Positions 1-9,347 are shown, counted from the first letter of the stretch. The stretch is 64,000 bases of DNA from an uncultured Clostridia bacterium (GCA_944381085.1 CALWJX010000007.1:1-64000), one strand, 5' to 3'. The notes: generated from the letters alone by a model not told the origin. Translations and numbers: made by a program.

Positions 1-22
1 CGGGGGCTTTCTGTCCTTTTTG

Positions 23-352
23 TCATCGTTCCGTTACGCAGAATTCGATTTCTGCTGTTGCGCGGTGTTGCCTTAAGAACACAACAAAAGCATTGCACTT
101 TACGGCTTCCGATATGTCAAGTCTCATCAGTGCGGCAATTGCCCTGGTTCCCCCGCAGATGGGACAGTAGATATGAAACAAAAGGGTGCTGGGACATTTG
201 GTAAAAAGGCTCAAAATATGCAATTCATTATGGCTGACTGTAAAATTTCTGAAAACTACCGTAATTACAGCCATTATCAAAACCGTAGCATTTAAAATCA
301 GGTATGTTTTGAGTCTTTTTTTCTTTATATCGTGCGATTTATCAACACCCAT
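23..352 (-). CDS. DUF2752 membrane protein, C-terminus probably disrupted
   Basis: The protein (109 aa) has one clear N-terminal membrane helix (about residues 17-35) and the family hallmark CPICGGTRA at about residues 63-71, a Cys-Pro-x-Cys-Gly-x-Thr-Arg motif that defines DUF2752. The function of the family is unknown. In relatives the motif is followed by another hydrophobic helix; here the sequence turns polar after KCNAFVVFL and ends in TAEIEFCVTER, which looks unlike the family, so a frameshift or a rearrangement breakpoint is likely. It is divergent from the DUF4190 gene to its right. The ATG at 352 has only a weak GAGG far upstream. The domain call is firm; the integrity of the gene is doubtful. 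Confidence 0.7.
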   Translation of the reverse strand: MGVDKSHDIKKKRLKTYLILNATVLIMAVITVVFRNFTVSHNELHILSLFTKCPSTLLFHIYCPICGGTRAIAALMRLDISEAVKCNAFVVFLRQHRATAEIEFCVTER

Positions 353-446
353 GTGGCAGTTCTGACCTCTCTATCATAAAGTGATTCAATTATAACTTTA
401 TTTTGTATATATATTATTAATATTTTATGAATATTTAAAATTTCCG

Positions 447-475
447 TTGTATTTAATACAAAATTATGTTAAAAT
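447..475 (+). promoter_or_regulatory. putative sigma-A promoter of the DUF4190 gene
   Basis: TTGTAT (447-452), a 17-base spacer and TAAAAT (470-475), about 35 bases before the GTG start. The -35 is imperfect; the spacing and AT-rich setting support it. Confidence 0.5.
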
Positions 476-509
476 AGATTATCAATAATTAGAAGATGAG
501 GGCTTGACC

Positions 510-1025
510 GTGAACGGAAATTACGATTCGGAAAATAATTTTAATTATAACGGCAATAATATAAACGACAAAAGCGATAACAATTTAAAAAACACCGAAG
601 AACCCGGACAATACAGCTCTGACAGCTTTTATGTAAATAATTCCGGAGCAGGCGACTTACACCAAAATGTACAGAGCAATAACTCCAATGAAAATATAAA
701 AAAAGAAAATAATTATTCATACGCCTCGTTGATTCTGGGACTGTATACCTTGTTAAGTCTGTTTATTTGCTGTGGATTTCTAAACCTTGTAACAGGAATA
801 ATATCAATAGTATTTGCAGTTAAAGCAAAAAGCGAAAATCGCATAAAAACCATGAATTCCAAGGCAATTGCCGGTCTGATATGTTCAATCATAGGTATCG
901 TACTGACATTTTTAACATATATTGCCTTGGTAGTGATGATAATGTGGAATGAGGCATTAATCACGGGAGAAAGTTCAACTTTATTTGGCAGTGAATTTTT
1001 TGTAATAAATTATTTACAAAAGTAA
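510..1025 (+). CDS. DUF4190 domain membrane protein
   Basis: Small membrane protein with a long polar, Asn-rich N-terminus (about the first 70 residues) and a C-terminal DUF4190 domain with two membrane helices: YASLILGLYTLLSL starts the first, a short basic loop with KAIAGLICSIIG leads to the second. Proteins of this type are common in Clostridia, often beside zinc-ribbon or DUF2752 proteins; the role is unknown. Start choice: TTG at 504 would leave one base to the GATGAGGG ribosome binding site, whereas GTG at 510 lies seven bases away and begins MNGNYD, so GTG is preferred. Reading to 1025 ends with TAA. Confidence 0.72.
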   Translation: MNGNYDSENNFNYNGNNINDKSDNNLKNTEEPGQYSSDSFYVNNSGAGDLHQNVQSNNSNENIKKENNYSYASLILGLYTLLSLFICCGFLNLVTGIISIVFAVKAKSENRIKTMNSKAIAGLICSIIGIVLTFLTYIALVVMIMWNEALITGESSTLFGSEFFVINYLQK

Positions 1026-1165
1026 ATAAATGATTTTTTTATTAACCAATGATATAAAAATAATATATTTTGAAATTAAAATAAATATATCATATATAGA
1101 GCATATCTTAAAAAGTATAATGTATGAGAAAAGCATTATCGGATTTTGGATATGCTCAATTTATA

Positions 1166-1251
1166 TTCAAATAAGGGGTTATTCCCCGTCATTCAACATT
1201 TTCAGTGGGAGATTTTTTCTCCATGCAGAAAAAATCAAGTAATTCCCCGCC
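1166..1251. repeat. dispersed repeat, copy A
   Basis: This stretch resembles 33391-33469. Both have attcaa, a GGGG-N5-CCCC or GGG-TATATAT-CCC mini-hairpin, then cccgtcattcaa, a TTTCA-N-GGGAGATT-like block and gaaaaaatcaag, though the last blocks are in a different order. The rest of 1026-1490 is AT-rich and holds no gene I can support; a small hairpin (GGAGCaaaaGCTCTC near 1318) lies in it. Confidence 0.45.
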
Positions 1252-1423
1252 TCAAAAAAGAATGCGGGATACATTTTAATTTAGTTATAACAAAAAATAC
1301 CGAGATTGCAAAATAAAGGAGCAAAAGCTCTCAAAAAATAACTCAAAATCTCGAATTAAATTTCAGTTTTTTCTTACCTGACATGTATTTTTCATATGTG
1401 TACTGCGGAGATAATCATGCATT

Positions 1424-1464
1424 AAAAAGGGAAAAGGTCTTCGGAAATCTCCAAAGACCTTAAA
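1424..1464 (-). terminator. rho-independent terminator of the ribosomal superoperon
   Basis: On the minus strand AAGGTCTT and AAGACCTT form a hairpin (1434-1463) with an inner GGAGATTTCC arm, followed by TTCCCTTTTT, just after rplQ. Confidence 0.85.
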
Positions 1465-1490
1465 ATTCGGTTTATCTGCCGATGTGAAGT

Positions 1491-1874
1491 TTATTTTTTC
1501 TCTTCTGCCACCGCGGGAGCGGTGGTTTCCGAATCTATAAGCTTAACAACAGCCATTTCCGCAGCATCTCCTCTGCGGGGACCTATCTTAAAAACCTGAG
1601 TATATCCGCCGTTGCGCTCTGCATACTTCGGAGCTATTTCGCTGAACAGCTTTGTAACAACGCTTTCCTTTGTAATATATGCAAGAGCCGCTCTGCGGCT
1701 GGCAAGTGTATTTTTCTTACCGAGTGTAATCATTTTTTCTGCAATGGAACGAACTTCCTTTGCTCTGGCGAGAGTCGTCTCGACCTGTCCGTTCTCAAGC
1801 AGCAGGGTAACCATTCCGCGGAGCATTGCCTTTCTGTGTGCGGTAGGTCTGCCAAGTTTTCTGGTTCCGGGCAT
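1491..1874 (-). CDS. rplQ: 50S ribosomal protein L17
   Basis: L17 is a large-subunit protein near the polypeptide exit tunnel. The N-terminus [18 protein letters not shown] and the block [17 protein letters not shown] are diagnostic. The length, 127 aa, includes a short acidic/alanine tail (about residues 115-127) beyond the usual fold. It is the last gene of the cluster, downstream of rpoA by 34 bases, with a strong GGAGG and followed by the operon terminator. Nothing is missing. Confidence 0.98.
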   Translation of the reverse strand: MPGTRKLGRPTAHRKAMLRGMVTLLLENGQVETTLARAKEVRSIAEKMITLGKKNTLASRRAALAYITKESVVTKLFSEIAPKYAERNGGYTQVFKIGPRRGDAAEMAVVKLIDSETTAPAVAEEKK

Positions 1875-1908
1875 TTATTTTTCCCTCCTTCTGCCTAATT
1901 ATAATTTC

Positions 1909-2883
1909 TTACTCCTCTTCACGCTTCAGGTCAAGACCGAGTGAATGGAGCTTCTGAATAACTTCGTCAAGCGACTTCTTACCGAGATTGCGGACTCTTA
2001 TCATATCCTCTTCGGTACGATTTGTAAGATCTTCAACAGTGTCAATGCCCGCGCGCTTCAAACAGTTGAAGCTGCGCACAGACATGTCAAGTTCCTCAAT
2101 GGTCATCTCAAGAACCTTTTCTTTTATAGTTTCTTCTCTCTCAACCATGATTTCAGTCTTCTTTGCATCATCAGACAAATCCACAAACAAGTTGAGATGC
2201 TCATTGAGAATCTTGGCTCCGAGTGAAATCGCTTCTTTCGCCGAAATAGTCCCGTCTGTAAGCACGTCAAGCGTCAGCTTATCGAGGTCTGTATTGCTTC
2301 CCGAACGGGTATTTTCGACATGGTAATTAACCTTATAAACGGGGGTGTATATTGAGTCTGTGAATATCGTGTTGATAGGCATGGAAGAATTCATTCCCAT
2401 CATCTCACTGTGAAGCTGCTTGTTGCGCTCCTGTGAAACATAACCTCTGTCACAGTTGAAAGTAAGTTCCATATAGAATCTCTCGTTTTCGGCAACCGTT
2501 GCTATATGATGGTCCGGGTTAAGAATTTCTATATCCGTGTCCTGCTTGATATCGCCCGCGGTTACATCATGCTCGCCTACCACGTCAATAACTACTGTCT
2601 TGGGACCTTGACAATGAAGCTTCGCGGTAATGCCCTTGACATTCAATACGATTTCGGTTACATCCTCTGTAACACCGGGAATTGTGGAGAATTCGTGCAA
2701 CACACCGTCAATTTTGATATTCGTAACCGCAACGCCGGGAAGCGAACTGAGCAGCACTCTGCGCAGCGAGTTGCCAAGTGTTGTGCCGAAGCCTCTTTCA
2801 AGCGGTTCTATAACAAATGTTCCGCTGGATTCGTCTTCACTCAAATTTACGGTCGTTATATTGGGCTTCTCTATCTCAATCAT
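1909..2883 (-). CDS. rpoA: RNA polymerase alpha subunit
   Basis: Alpha dimerises to nucleate RNA polymerase assembly and its C-terminal domain contacts UP elements and activators. The protein is 324 aa, close to the usual 314-330. The N-terminal domain (about 1-230) holds the signature [24 protein letters not shown]; the C-terminal domain (about 250-318) holds [13 protein letters not shown] and the helix-hairpin-helix segment [11 protein letters not shown]. It sits between rpsD and rplQ, the standard alpha-operon order. The ATG is preceded by AGGAGG. Confidence 0.98.
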   Translation of the reverse strand: MIEIEKPNITTVNLSEDESSGTFVIEPLERGFGTTLGNSLRRVLLSSLPGVAVTNIKIDGVLHEFSTIPGVTEDVTEIVLNVKGITAKLHCQGPKTVVIDVVGEHDVTAGDIKQDTDIEILNPDHHIATVAENERFYMELTFNCDRGYVSQERNKQLHSEMMGMNSSMPINTIFTDSIYTPVYKVNYHVENTRSGSNTDLDKLTLDVLTDGTISAKEAISLGAKILNEHLNLFVDLSDDAKKTEIMVEREETIKEKVLEMTIEELDMSVRSFNCLKRAGIDTVEDLTNRTEEDMIRVRNLGKKSLDEVIQKLHSLGLDLKREEE

Positions 2884-2997
2884 TCCAAATAAAAACCTCC
2901 TGTTATATTTTTGTTCAAGATAATGTCTTGCTTCAGGGTAATGCGGATATCTGACCGGGGATTTTATAAAACCGCCGACATCCGTTCATACGCGGTA

Positions 2998-3624
2998 TTA
3001 CTTGGAGTACAACTCAACGATAAGCTGTTCGTTGAAATCAAAGTCAATATCCTCTCTTGCGGGGAACGCGGTTACCTTTGCGCTGAGAGCCGATTTATCA
3101 ACATCAAGCCACTTGGGAGCCGTCTTGGTTTCAAGCGATTCCGCGATTGCCTTGAATTTTGCGCCCGAGCGACTGGATTCCTTTACGGCAATAACGTCTC
3201 CGGGCTTAACAAGCAGCGAAGGAATATTAACCTTTTTTCCGTTGAGCGTAAAATGAGCATGAAGAACCAGTTGGCGAGCTTCCTTATGAGATTCAGCCAT
3301 ACCCATTCTGTATACGGTATTGTCGAGACGGCGCTCAAGGAGAACCAAAAGGTTTTCACCCGTCATACCCTCTTTGCGTGCTGCCTCCTCATAGTAATTC
3401 TTAAACTGTTTTTCAAGAACTCCGTAATATCTTCTTGTAGCCTGCTTCTCACGAAGCTGAAGTCCGTATTCTCCGGTTTTCTTTCTTGTCGCGCCATGCT
3501 GACCCGGAGCTGTGCTTCTGCGGTCTATGGCACACTTTCCGCTCGTGCATCTGTCGCCCTTGAGGTAAAGCTTTTTACCCTCTCTGCGGCAAAGTTTGCA
3601 TACGGGACCTGTATATCTTGCCAT
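2998..3624 (-). CDS. rpsD: 30S ribosomal protein S4 (zinc-binding form)
   Basis: S4 is a primary 16S rRNA binder that starts 30S assembly. It is 208 aa with the S4 RNA-binding domain near residues 98-160 ([20 protein letters not shown]). Four cysteines at 9, 12, 26 and 31 match the zinc-binding (C+) form; many Firmicutes have the cysteine-free form, often with rpsD elsewhere in the genome. Here rpsD is inside the alpha operon, between rpsK and rpoA. No S4-binding leader was searched for beyond inspection. Confidence 0.97.
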   Translation of the reverse strand: MARYTGPVCKLCRREGKKLYLKGDRCTSGKCAIDRRSTAPGQHGATRKKTGEYGLQLREKQATRRYYGVLEKQFKNYYEEAARKEGMTGENLLVLLERRLDNTVYRMGMAESHKEARQLVLHAHFTLNGKKVNIPSLLVKPGDVIAVKESSRSGAKFKAIAESLETKTAPKWLDVDKSALSAKVTAFPAREDIDFDFNEQLIVELYSK

Positions 3625-3647
3625 TTTATATCTGCCTCCTGTTTAAA

Positions 3648-4046
3648 TTATACGCGTCTGCGTTTGGGCGGTCTGCATCCGTTATGAGGTATCGGAGTAA
3701 CATCTTTTATAAGAGTAATCTGAAGACCTACTGTCTCAAGCGCGCGGATTGCGGATTCGCGTCCTGATCCGGGACCTTTTACATATACTTCAACCGATTT
3801 CAGACCATGCTCAACTGCCGCTCTTGCCGCTGCCTCAGACGCTGACTGAGCCGCAAAAGGAGTAGACTTTCTTGAGCCTTTGAAGCCCAACTCCCCAGCC
3901 GATGCCCAGGAAATCGCGTTGCCGTTAACGTCGGTAATAGTTACTATTGTATTATTAAAGGTAGCCTGAATGTGTACGGTACCCTTTTCAACATTTTTTC
4001 TCTCGCGGCGTCTTTTGACAACTTTCTTTGCCGATACTTTTGCCAT
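3648..4046 (-). CDS. rpsK: 30S ribosomal protein S11
   Basis: S11 helps shape the platform of the small subunit and the mRNA exit channel. At 132 aa it has the expected motifs: [18 protein letters not shown] near residues 22-39, the [19 protein letters not shown] block, and the C-terminal [15 protein letters not shown]. It lies between rpsM and rpsD with short gaps and its own Shine-Dalgarno GGAG. Confidence 0.98.
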   Translation of the reverse strand: MAKVSAKKVVKRRRERKNVEKGTVHIQATFNNTIVTITDVNGNAISWASAGELGFKGSRKSTPFAAQSASEAAARAAVEHGLKSVEVYVKGPGSGRESAIRALETVGLQITLIKDVTPIPHNGCRPPKRRRV

Positions 4047-4061
4047 ATTCTTGCCACTCCT

Positions 4062-4430
4062 TTATTTCTTCTTGTTAGCAATAGTCTTCGCGGGACCTTT
4101 TCTTGTTCTCGCGTTAGTCTTTGTTCTCTGACCTCTTACCGGAAGTCCCTTTCTGTGTCTGATACCGCGATAGCAGTTTATCTCAACCATTCTCTTTATA
4201 TTGAGAGACACATCTCTGCGCAGGTCGCCTTCAACCGTATAAGAATTTTCGATTTCATCACGGAGCTTTGCTATTTCTTCCTCGGTAAGATCCTTTGCTC
4301 TGGTATCGGGACTGATACCTGTCTTGGAAAGAATGTCGTTCGCGCTTTTGCGGCCTATACCGTAAATGTAAGTAAGGGCTATTTCTACGCGCTTGTTGTT
4401 CGGAATATCAACACCAGCTATACGTGCCAT
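4062..4430 (-). CDS. rpsM: 30S ribosomal protein S13
   Basis: S13 sits in the head of the small subunit and contacts the P-site tRNA and bridge B1. The 122-aa protein begins [14 protein letters not shown], carries the helix-hairpin-helix core ([14 protein letters not shown]) and ends with the basic C-terminal tail [14 protein letters not shown] that contacts tRNA. It follows rpmJ and precedes rpsK as in most bacteria. Confidence 0.98.
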   Translation of the reverse strand: MARIAGVDIPNNKRVEIALTYIYGIGRKSANDILSKTGISPDTRAKDLTEEEIAKLRDEIENSYTVEGDLRRDVSLNIKRMVEINCYRGIRHRKGLPVRGQRTKTNARTRKGPAKTIANKKK

Positions 4431-4483
4431 TCTGTTTTTTCACCTTTCTGATTAGATTGAATCGGTAACTTCTGTGTAATTTT

Positions 4484-4597
4484 TCAACCCTGTTTTTGTT
4501 TATGCTTGGGGTTTTCGCAAATCACCATAACTTTACCTTTTCTTTTGATGATCTTGCATTTTTCGCAGATCTTCTTTACGGACGGTTTAACTTTCAT
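4484..4597 (-). CDS. rpmJ: 50S ribosomal protein L36 (zinc-binding)
   Basis: This very short gene was read from the sequence: ATG at 4597, TGA at 4484-4486, 37 aa. It starts [15 protein letters not shown] and has the zinc ligands Cys11, Cys14, Cys27 and His32, the C+ form of L36. It lies between infA and rpsM, its normal place, with an AGGCAG-type ribosome binding site. L36 binds 23S rRNA and joins the large subunit late. Confidence 0.97.
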   Translation of the reverse strand: MKVKPSVKKICEKCKIIKRKGKVMVICENPKHKQKQG

Positions 4598-4670
4598 TTT
4601 CTGTAAACCTGCCTTTCTTTAAAGTATTTTTTGCGAAATTCGCCTGAATAACATTTTACAATATCATTCA

Positions 4671-4889
4671 TTATTTTGAGCGCCAGGTTATGCGTCCTTT
4701 TGTAAGGTCATATATAGATACCTCTACCGTAACGTGGTCTCCCGGCAAAATTTTAATATAATTGAGTCTGAGCTTACCGGAAATATGCGCGGTAACCATA
4801 TGACCGTTTGTAAGCTCAACTTTGAATGTCGCGTTAGGCAAAGCTTCAACCACCTTACCCTCAAATTCGATTACATCATCTTTCGGCAG
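4671..4889 (-). CDS. infA: translation initiation factor IF-1, non-AUG start
   Basis: IF-1 binds the A site of the 30S subunit during initiation. The OB-fold body is clear: [30 protein letters not shown] and the end KGRITWRSK. The first ATG/GTG/TTG codon in frame is GTG at 4853, which would remove the first 12 residues, a beta strand of the fold. Reading upstream restores them exactly: CTG-CCG-AAA-GAT-GAT-GTA-ATC, so (M)[12 protein letters not shown], matching the usual MxKDDVIEVEG start. The in-frame codons before it are ATT, ATT, then GGAGGG (Shine-Dalgarno, 4896-4901) and an upstream TAA. CTG at 4889 is six bases from the Shine-Dalgarno; ATT at 4892 or 4895 is the alternative. The product is 72 aa, the family's normal length. 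Confidence 0.9.
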   Translation of the reverse strand: MPKDDVIEFEGKVVEALPNATFKVELTNGHMVTAHISGKLRLNYIKILPGDHVTVEVSIYDLTKGRITWRSK

Positions 4890-4935
4890 AATAATCCCTC
4901 CTCTGTTTCTTTGACCTTAGCCAAAACATAAAAAC

Positions 4936-5697
4936 TTAAAAATCTTCCTCTATCAGCGTCATATTCAAAACACCGTCAGCAGTAAGCGCGACAGTATTTT
5001 CATAATGCGCGGACAGTTTTCCGTCTTCTGTTTTTACCGTCCATCCGTCCGACAATTCCCTGACTCTGTCGGTACCCACATTTACCATGGGCTCTATGGC
5101 AAGAGTCATACCGGTACACAGTCTCGCGCCTCTTCCGGGAGTACCGTAGTTCGGAACATCCGGAAGCTCGTGAAGCTCATGACCGACTCCGTGACCGATA
5201 TACCGTTTCACGGTGCTATAGCCGTTCCGCACCACAAAGGCATCAATTGCGTGACCTATATCACCGATCCTGTTGCCGGGCTTAAGCATTTTTATACCCT
5301 CAAAAAAACTGCTTCTTGTAACCGTTATCAGACGCATTGATTCTTCGTCCACCTTACCGACCGGTATAGTCCTTGCGGCGTCTCCGTGAAACCCCTTGTA
5401 AAAAGCCCCTACATCGACTTTAACAATATCCCCTTCACGAAGTATTTTTTCCTTTGAGGGAATGCCGTGAATAACCTCATCGTTAATGCTTATACATGCG
5501 CTGCCCGGAAAGCCCGCATACCCGAGAAAAGAGGGTTTTGCGCCGCACGACTCAATATATTTCCTGATTATACTGTCAAGCTCATACGTGCTGATACCCT
5601 CACGGATATGGTCACGGGCGACAAGCAGAGCCTCGCCGGTTATTCTTCCGGCTTTTTTCATTTGCTCTATCTGCGACGGATTCTTCAACTGTATCAT
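4936..5697 (-). CDS. map: methionine aminopeptidase type I
   Basis: Removes the initiator methionine from nascent proteins; acts at the ribosome exit. The 253-aa protein has the full set of metal ligands: Asp95 and Asp106 (VDVGAFYKGFHGDAA), His169 (YIGHGVGHELHELP), Glu202 (IEPM) and Glu233 (ENTVALT), with His78 (IHGIPS) as the substrate-binding histidine. No N-terminal SH3-binding extension is present. Its position between adk and infA is standard for Firmicutes. Confidence 0.97.
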   Translation of the reverse strand: MIQLKNPSQIEQMKKAGRITGEALLVARDHIREGISTYELDSIIRKYIESCGAKPSFLGYAGFPGSACISINDEVIHGIPSKEKILREGDIVKVDVGAFYKGFHGDAARTIPVGKVDEESMRLITVTRSSFFEGIKMLKPGNRIGDIGHAIDAFVVRNGYSTVKRYIGHGVGHELHELPDVPNYGTPGRGARLCTGMTLAIEPMVNVGTDRVRELSDGWTVKTEDGKLSAHYENTVALTADGVLNMTLIEEDF

Positions 5698-5722
5698 CCG
5701 AAAATCTACCTCGGTTCTTATA

Positions 5723-6361
5723 TCATGCTTTTATCCCGTCAAGAGCCTTGAATACGAGGGCGGTCGTATCTTCAACCTTCTCCTGACCGATTACCGTGAC
5801 AAGAAGTCCCTTTGCCTCATAGAATTCCTTGAGAGGTTCGGTCTGCTCGTGATAGGTCTTAAGCCTGTTTGCAACGGTTTCCCTGCTGTCATCATCCCTG
5901 ATATAAAGCTCATTTCCACACTTGTCACATATATTTTCGGTCTTGGGAGGATTGTACTCCACATGGTATGAAGCCCCGCAGGAGCATACCCTTCTTCCGC
6001 TCATTCTCTCTATTATCTTATCGTCCGGAACCTCTATGCTCAGGACAACATCAATCTTAACTCCAAGATTATCGAGCGCCTGAGCCTGAGGAATCGAGCG
6101 CGGAAACCCGTCAAGTATAAAACCGTTTTTACAGGCATCTGTCGAAAGATATTCCTTAATAATTCCTATAACCACATCGTCAGGCACAAGCTTTCCGGCA
6201 TCAATATAGCTCTTTGCGGATTTTCCAAGTTCTGTCCCGGCTTTGATTGCTCCCCGGAGAATGTCTCCTGTCGCTATTGCGGGAATTTTGTACTTTTCCG
6301 AAATTTTCGCGGATTGTGTTCCTTTACCTGCGCCGGGCGCACCCATTAAAATTAAATTCAT
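5723..6361 (-). CDS. adk: adenylate kinase with zinc lid
   Basis: Catalyses ATP + AMP to 2 ADP. The P-loop GAPGAGKGT is at residues 7-15, the AMP-binding region TGDILRGAI follows, and DGFPRS is at 84-89. The lid carries four cysteines, 126, 128, 145 and 148 (CSCG and CDKCG), the structural zinc site of Gram-positive long-form enzymes. The first pair is C-x-C, one residue shorter than the common C-x-x-C, so zinc binding should be tested. The protein is 212 aa, between secY and map. Confidence 0.96.
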   Translation of the reverse strand: MNLILMGAPGAGKGTQSAKISEKYKIPAIATGDILRGAIKAGTELGKSAKSYIDAGKLVPDDVVIGIIKEYLSTDACKNGFILDGFPRSIPQAQALDNLGVKIDVVLSIEVPDDKIIERMSGRRVCSCGASYHVEYNPPKTENICDKCGNELYIRDDDSRETVANRLKTYHEQTEPLKEFYEAKGLLVTVIGQEKVEDTTALVFKALDGIKA

Positions 6362-6404
6362 CGTTTACCTCCGGAATTTTTTTGTTAAAGGTGTGTGTTT
6401 ATAA

Positions 6405-7733
6405 TCAATCAAGGAATCCTTTATAGTTACGCATTGTAAGCTGTGCTTCAAGCTCGCGTATGGTTTCAAGCGCGACGCCGGTTACGATAAGCAACGACGA
6501 ACCGCCGAAAGCAAGTTCCGCAAGTCCGTTAAAATTAAACAGCATCGCTATAGCGTTCGCGATAAGCGGTAAACCGGAAATGCAGCACAGGAAAACCGCG
6601 CCTATAAAAGTAATACGTTTCAGTATTTTCTGTATATATTCTATTGTAGGTCTTCCGGGACGAATACCGGGAATAGCTCCGCCGTTATTCCTTATATTGT
6701 TCGCCACCTCTACCGGGTTAAACGAAATCATTATATAGAAGAACGAAAACCCTACCAACAACAGAATAAAGATTACAATATAAAGAGGCTTACTGTAATT
6801 GAAAATGTTGTTTACTCCCTGCCAGAAACCACTGTTCGGGAAAAAGCTTGCTATGGTTGCGGGGATAGCGACTATTGAGTTTGCGAAAATAATCGGCATG
6901 ACTCCCGACATATTAAGCTTCATAGGCAGACTGGAGGACTGACCCCCATACATTTTACGCCCGACAACTCTCTTTGCGTACTGAACAGGTATTCTTCTTT
7001 CTGAGTTTGTAAACCAAACAACAAAGTATATAACCGCAAGTACCGCAACTATTATAAGCACTACCCAAAGAATTCCGAGAGGCTTGAAGCTGCCGTCATA
7101 GATCATGTTCCAAAGATTTGCCACATAGGTGGGAACTCTTGCTATGATGTTCGCGAAAAGAATGATGGATATACCGTTTCCGATACCGAATTCATTGATT
7201 CTTTCGGCAAGCCACATAACCATTGCTGCGCCTGCGCAATAACATGCTATCATTACAATTATCTTAAATACCGCGCCCTCGGAGCCTACCGCAAAGGTAA
7301 TCATCCTCTGACCGTTGTAACTGAAATTGTAAAGATACATCGCGTAACCGAATGATGTAATCAACGCGAGAACCACTGTAACAATTCTTGTAATGGCGGA
7401 AATTTTCTTTTTACCGCTCTCGCCCTCTTTAGCCAATGCTTCCAGTTTGGGAATGGCAATGGTAAGAAGCTGCATAACTATAGAAGCGGTAATGTACGGT
7501 GAAACCGAAAGTGCGAACAGAGTAGCTCTTCCGAATGCGTCTCCGGAAAGCAGACTCATATACTGCAATATAGTACCGCTGGTTTGCGCCTCAAAGTATG
7601 TTATTGCGTTTGAGTCTACCCACGGCACCGGAATATTCGCCCCAAGGCGGTAAAGGATAACGATAAGCAATGTGAAGAGGAGCTTTATCTTAAGCTCCGG
7701 AGTCTTCCAAGCATTTTTTAACGTCTGAAACAT
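6405..7733 (-). CDS. secY: preprotein translocase subunit SecY
   Basis: Central channel of the Sec translocon in the cytoplasmic membrane. It is 442 aa with ten predicted helices, the plug region near residues 60-75 (SLLSGDAFGRATLFALSVSPYI) and the cytoplasmic loop NSERRIPVQYAKRVVGRKMYGG. The gene sits between rplO and adk, two bases after rplO, so translation is probably coupled. secE and secG are not in the window. Confidence 0.98.
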   Translation of the reverse strand: MFQTLKNAWKTPELKIKLLFTLLIVILYRLGANIPVPWVDSNAITYFEAQTSGTILQYMSLLSGDAFGRATLFALSVSPYITASIVMQLLTIAIPKLEALAKEGESGKKKISAITRIVTVVLALITSFGYAMYLYNFSYNGQRMITFAVGSEGAVFKIIVMIACYCAGAAMVMWLAERINEFGIGNGISIILFANIIARVPTYVANLWNMIYDGSFKPLGILWVVLIIVAVLAVIYFVVWFTNSERRIPVQYAKRVVGRKMYGGQSSSLPMKLNMSGVMPIIFANSIVAIPATIASFFPNSGFWQGVNNIFNYSKPLYIVIFILLLVGFSFFYIMISFNPVEVANNIRNNGGAIPGIRPGRPTIEYIQKILKRITFIGAVFLCCISGLPLIANAIAMLFNFNGLAELAFGGSSLLIVTGVALETIRELEAQLTMRNYKGFLD

Positions 7734-7735
7734 CC

Positions 7736-8176
7736 TTATACCTCCTCTGCCTGTCCACCTGCTGCTATTATCTTTTCTTTCGCAGTTGCTGAAAAGACTA
7801 CCGCTTTAACAGTAAGTTTTTTATTGATTTCCCCAGTGCCCAGAACCTTCAGGCCATCCAAAGGCTTGCGGATAATTCTTTTTGCGAGAAGAGTATCAAT
7901 GTCAACGACTGCGCCATCCTCAAAGCTGTTGAGAACGGATACATTTACTATCGCATAATTTGTTGCAAATTTGTTGTTAAAGCCTCTTTTGGGATGCTTT
8001 CTGTAAAGAGGAAGCTGACCTCCCTCAAATCCCGGTCTTACGCCTCCGCCTGAGCGCGCGTTCTGACCCTTATGACCTTTTCCGGCGGTCTTTCCGTTTC
8101 CGGATGCGGTTCCTCTTCCTCTTCTGAAAGAAGCCTTTACCGAGCCCTCTGCCGGCTTTAGTTCGTTAAGTTTCAT
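7736..8176 (-). CDS. rplO: 50S ribosomal protein L15
   Basis: L15 is a late-assembly large-subunit protein with a long N-terminal extension that enters the rRNA core. The 146-aa sequence begins [20 protein letters not shown] and has the Gly/Arg-rich block [20 protein letters not shown] plus the [11 protein letters not shown] motif. It follows rpmD and abuts secY. Confidence 0.98.
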   Translation of the reverse strand: MKLNELKPAEGSVKASFRRGRGTASGNGKTAGKGHKGQNARSGGGVRPGFEGGQLPLYRKHPKRGFNNKFATNYAIVNVSVLNSFEDGAVVDIDTLLAKRIIRKPLDGLKVLGTGEINKKLTVKAVVFSATAKEKIIAAGGQAEEV

Positions 8177-8193
8177 TATCTTATTACCTCCTT

Positions 8194-8373
8194 TTAGTCT
8201 TCAACGGTCTCAACCGTTACCAGATGAGAGATAATTTTTATCTTGCCTGCAAGAACGGCGTCATCCGCGTGAACTATACTGTCACCTATCTTTGTAAGGC
8301 CGAGGGATTTTGCCGTTGCTCTCTGATTCGGCTTGGATGAAATAAGACTCTTTGTAAGCGTTACTTTCTTCAT
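8194..8373 (-). CDS. rpmD: 50S ribosomal protein L30
   Basis: Read from the sequence: ATG at 8373, TAA at 8194, 59 aa, normal length for the short bacterial L30. It begins [20 protein letters not shown] and contains [21 protein letters not shown]... of the family, with the usual Lys/Leu-rich helix [20 protein letters not shown] ribosome binding site precedes it. Position between rpsE and rplO is standard. Confidence 0.95.
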   Translation of the reverse strand: MKKVTLTKSLISSKPNQRATAKSLGLTKIGDSIVHADDAVLAGKIKIISHLVTVETVED

Positions 8374-8387
8374 AATCTCTTTCCTCC

Positions 8388-8891
8388 TCAGCCCTTTATC
8401 TGTTCAACGGGAATGTTGCGTATATTTGCAACCTCCTGAGCCGTGCGAAGCTCCTTAAGACCCTCCATTGTAGCCTTAACCACATTGGTAGGATTGTTGG
8501 AACGAAGGCACTTTGCCCTTACGTTGGAAATACCCGCCGCTTCGAGAACGGCTCTTACCTTTCCGCCCGCGATTATACCGGTACCGAGTGCGGCAGGCTT
8601 TATAAGCACCTTGCCGGCGCCGTATACTCCGATAACCTCGTGGGGAATGGTGGTGCCCTTAAGCGCTACGGTAATCATATTTTTCTTTGCGTCCTCTATT
8701 CCCTTGCGTATAGCTTCGGGAACCTCGGCTGCTTTGCCAAGACCTACTCCTACATGTCCGGCTCCGTCGCCGACAACCATGAGAGCCGCGAAACGCGAAA
8801 TGCGTCCGCCCTTTACAGTCTTGGAAACACGGTTCAGCGAGACGAGCTTTTCGGTGAGCTCAACCTCAGCCGGATTAAATTTCTGTGCCAT
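8388..8891 (-). CDS. rpsE: 30S ribosomal protein S5
   Basis: S5 sits at the mRNA entry channel and influences decoding accuracy. The 167-aa protein has the double-stranded RNA-binding fold at the N-terminus ([36 protein letters not shown]) and the C-terminal domain with [15 protein letters not shown]-like sequence. It lies between rplR and rpmD. Confidence 0.98.
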   Translation of the reverse strand: MAQKFNPAEVELTEKLVSLNRVSKTVKGGRISRFAALMVVGDGAGHVGVGLGKAAEVPEAIRKGIEDAKKNMITVALKGTTIPHEVIGVYGAGKVLIKPAALGTGIIAGGKVRAVLEAAGISNVRAKCLRSNNPTNVVKATMEGLKELRTAQEVANIRNIPVEQIKG

Positions 8892-8969
8892 TTAATGGTT
8901 TCCTCCTGAAAATTGTTCAAATTTGGTTTGAACAGTGTACAAACCGGATCTCTTAGGATTATAAATCCG

Positions 8970-9329
8970 TCAGAACTTCAGACCGCCTTCGCGCGCGCCC
9001 TCCGCCAACTCCGATACACGTCCGTGATATAGATAGCCGCCTCTGTCAAACACGACCTCTGTAATTCCCATGGCTACCGCTTTCTCGGCAAGCTTTTTGC
9101 CCACTTCGCGAGCAGCCTCTTTATTTCCGCCGTTTCCTTCAAAACCTGCTCCGTAAGTAGAAGCGGAAACCAATGTTTTTCCTGCCGTGTCGTCAATTAT
9201 CTGTGCGGAAATATTCGCGTTTGAACGATATACTGCCAGACGCGGACAAGCAGCAGTACCTGAAATCTTTGCTCTGACTCTCTTATGTCTCTTAAGACGA
9301 GCCTTATTGCTGTCCTTTCTTGATACCAT
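8970..9329 (-). CDS. rplR: 50S ribosomal protein L18
   Basis: L18 binds 5S rRNA with L5 in the central protuberance. The 119-aa protein begins [19 protein letters not shown] and ends [20 protein letters not shown]-type sequence followed by EGGLKF, both diagnostic. It lies 18 bases after rplF. The 78-base gap to rpsE holds no evident feature. Confidence 0.98.
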   Translation of the reverse strand: MVSRKDSNKARLKRHKRVRAKISGTAACPRLAVYRSNANISAQIIDDTAGKTLVSASTYGAGFEGNGGNKEAAREVGKKLAEKAVAMGITEVVFDRGGYLYHGRVSELAEGAREGGLKF

Positions 9330-9347
9330 TTTACTCCACTCCTTTCA

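Noticed and set aside
1030-1242. 70-aa plus-strand frame after the DUF4190 gene
   Set aside because: AT-rich, no ribosome binding site, and it crosses the dispersed repeat.
2911-3687. 258-aa plus-strand frame across rpsD
   Set aside because: Antisense shadow of the S4 gene with low-complexity Ser/Cys-rich sequence.
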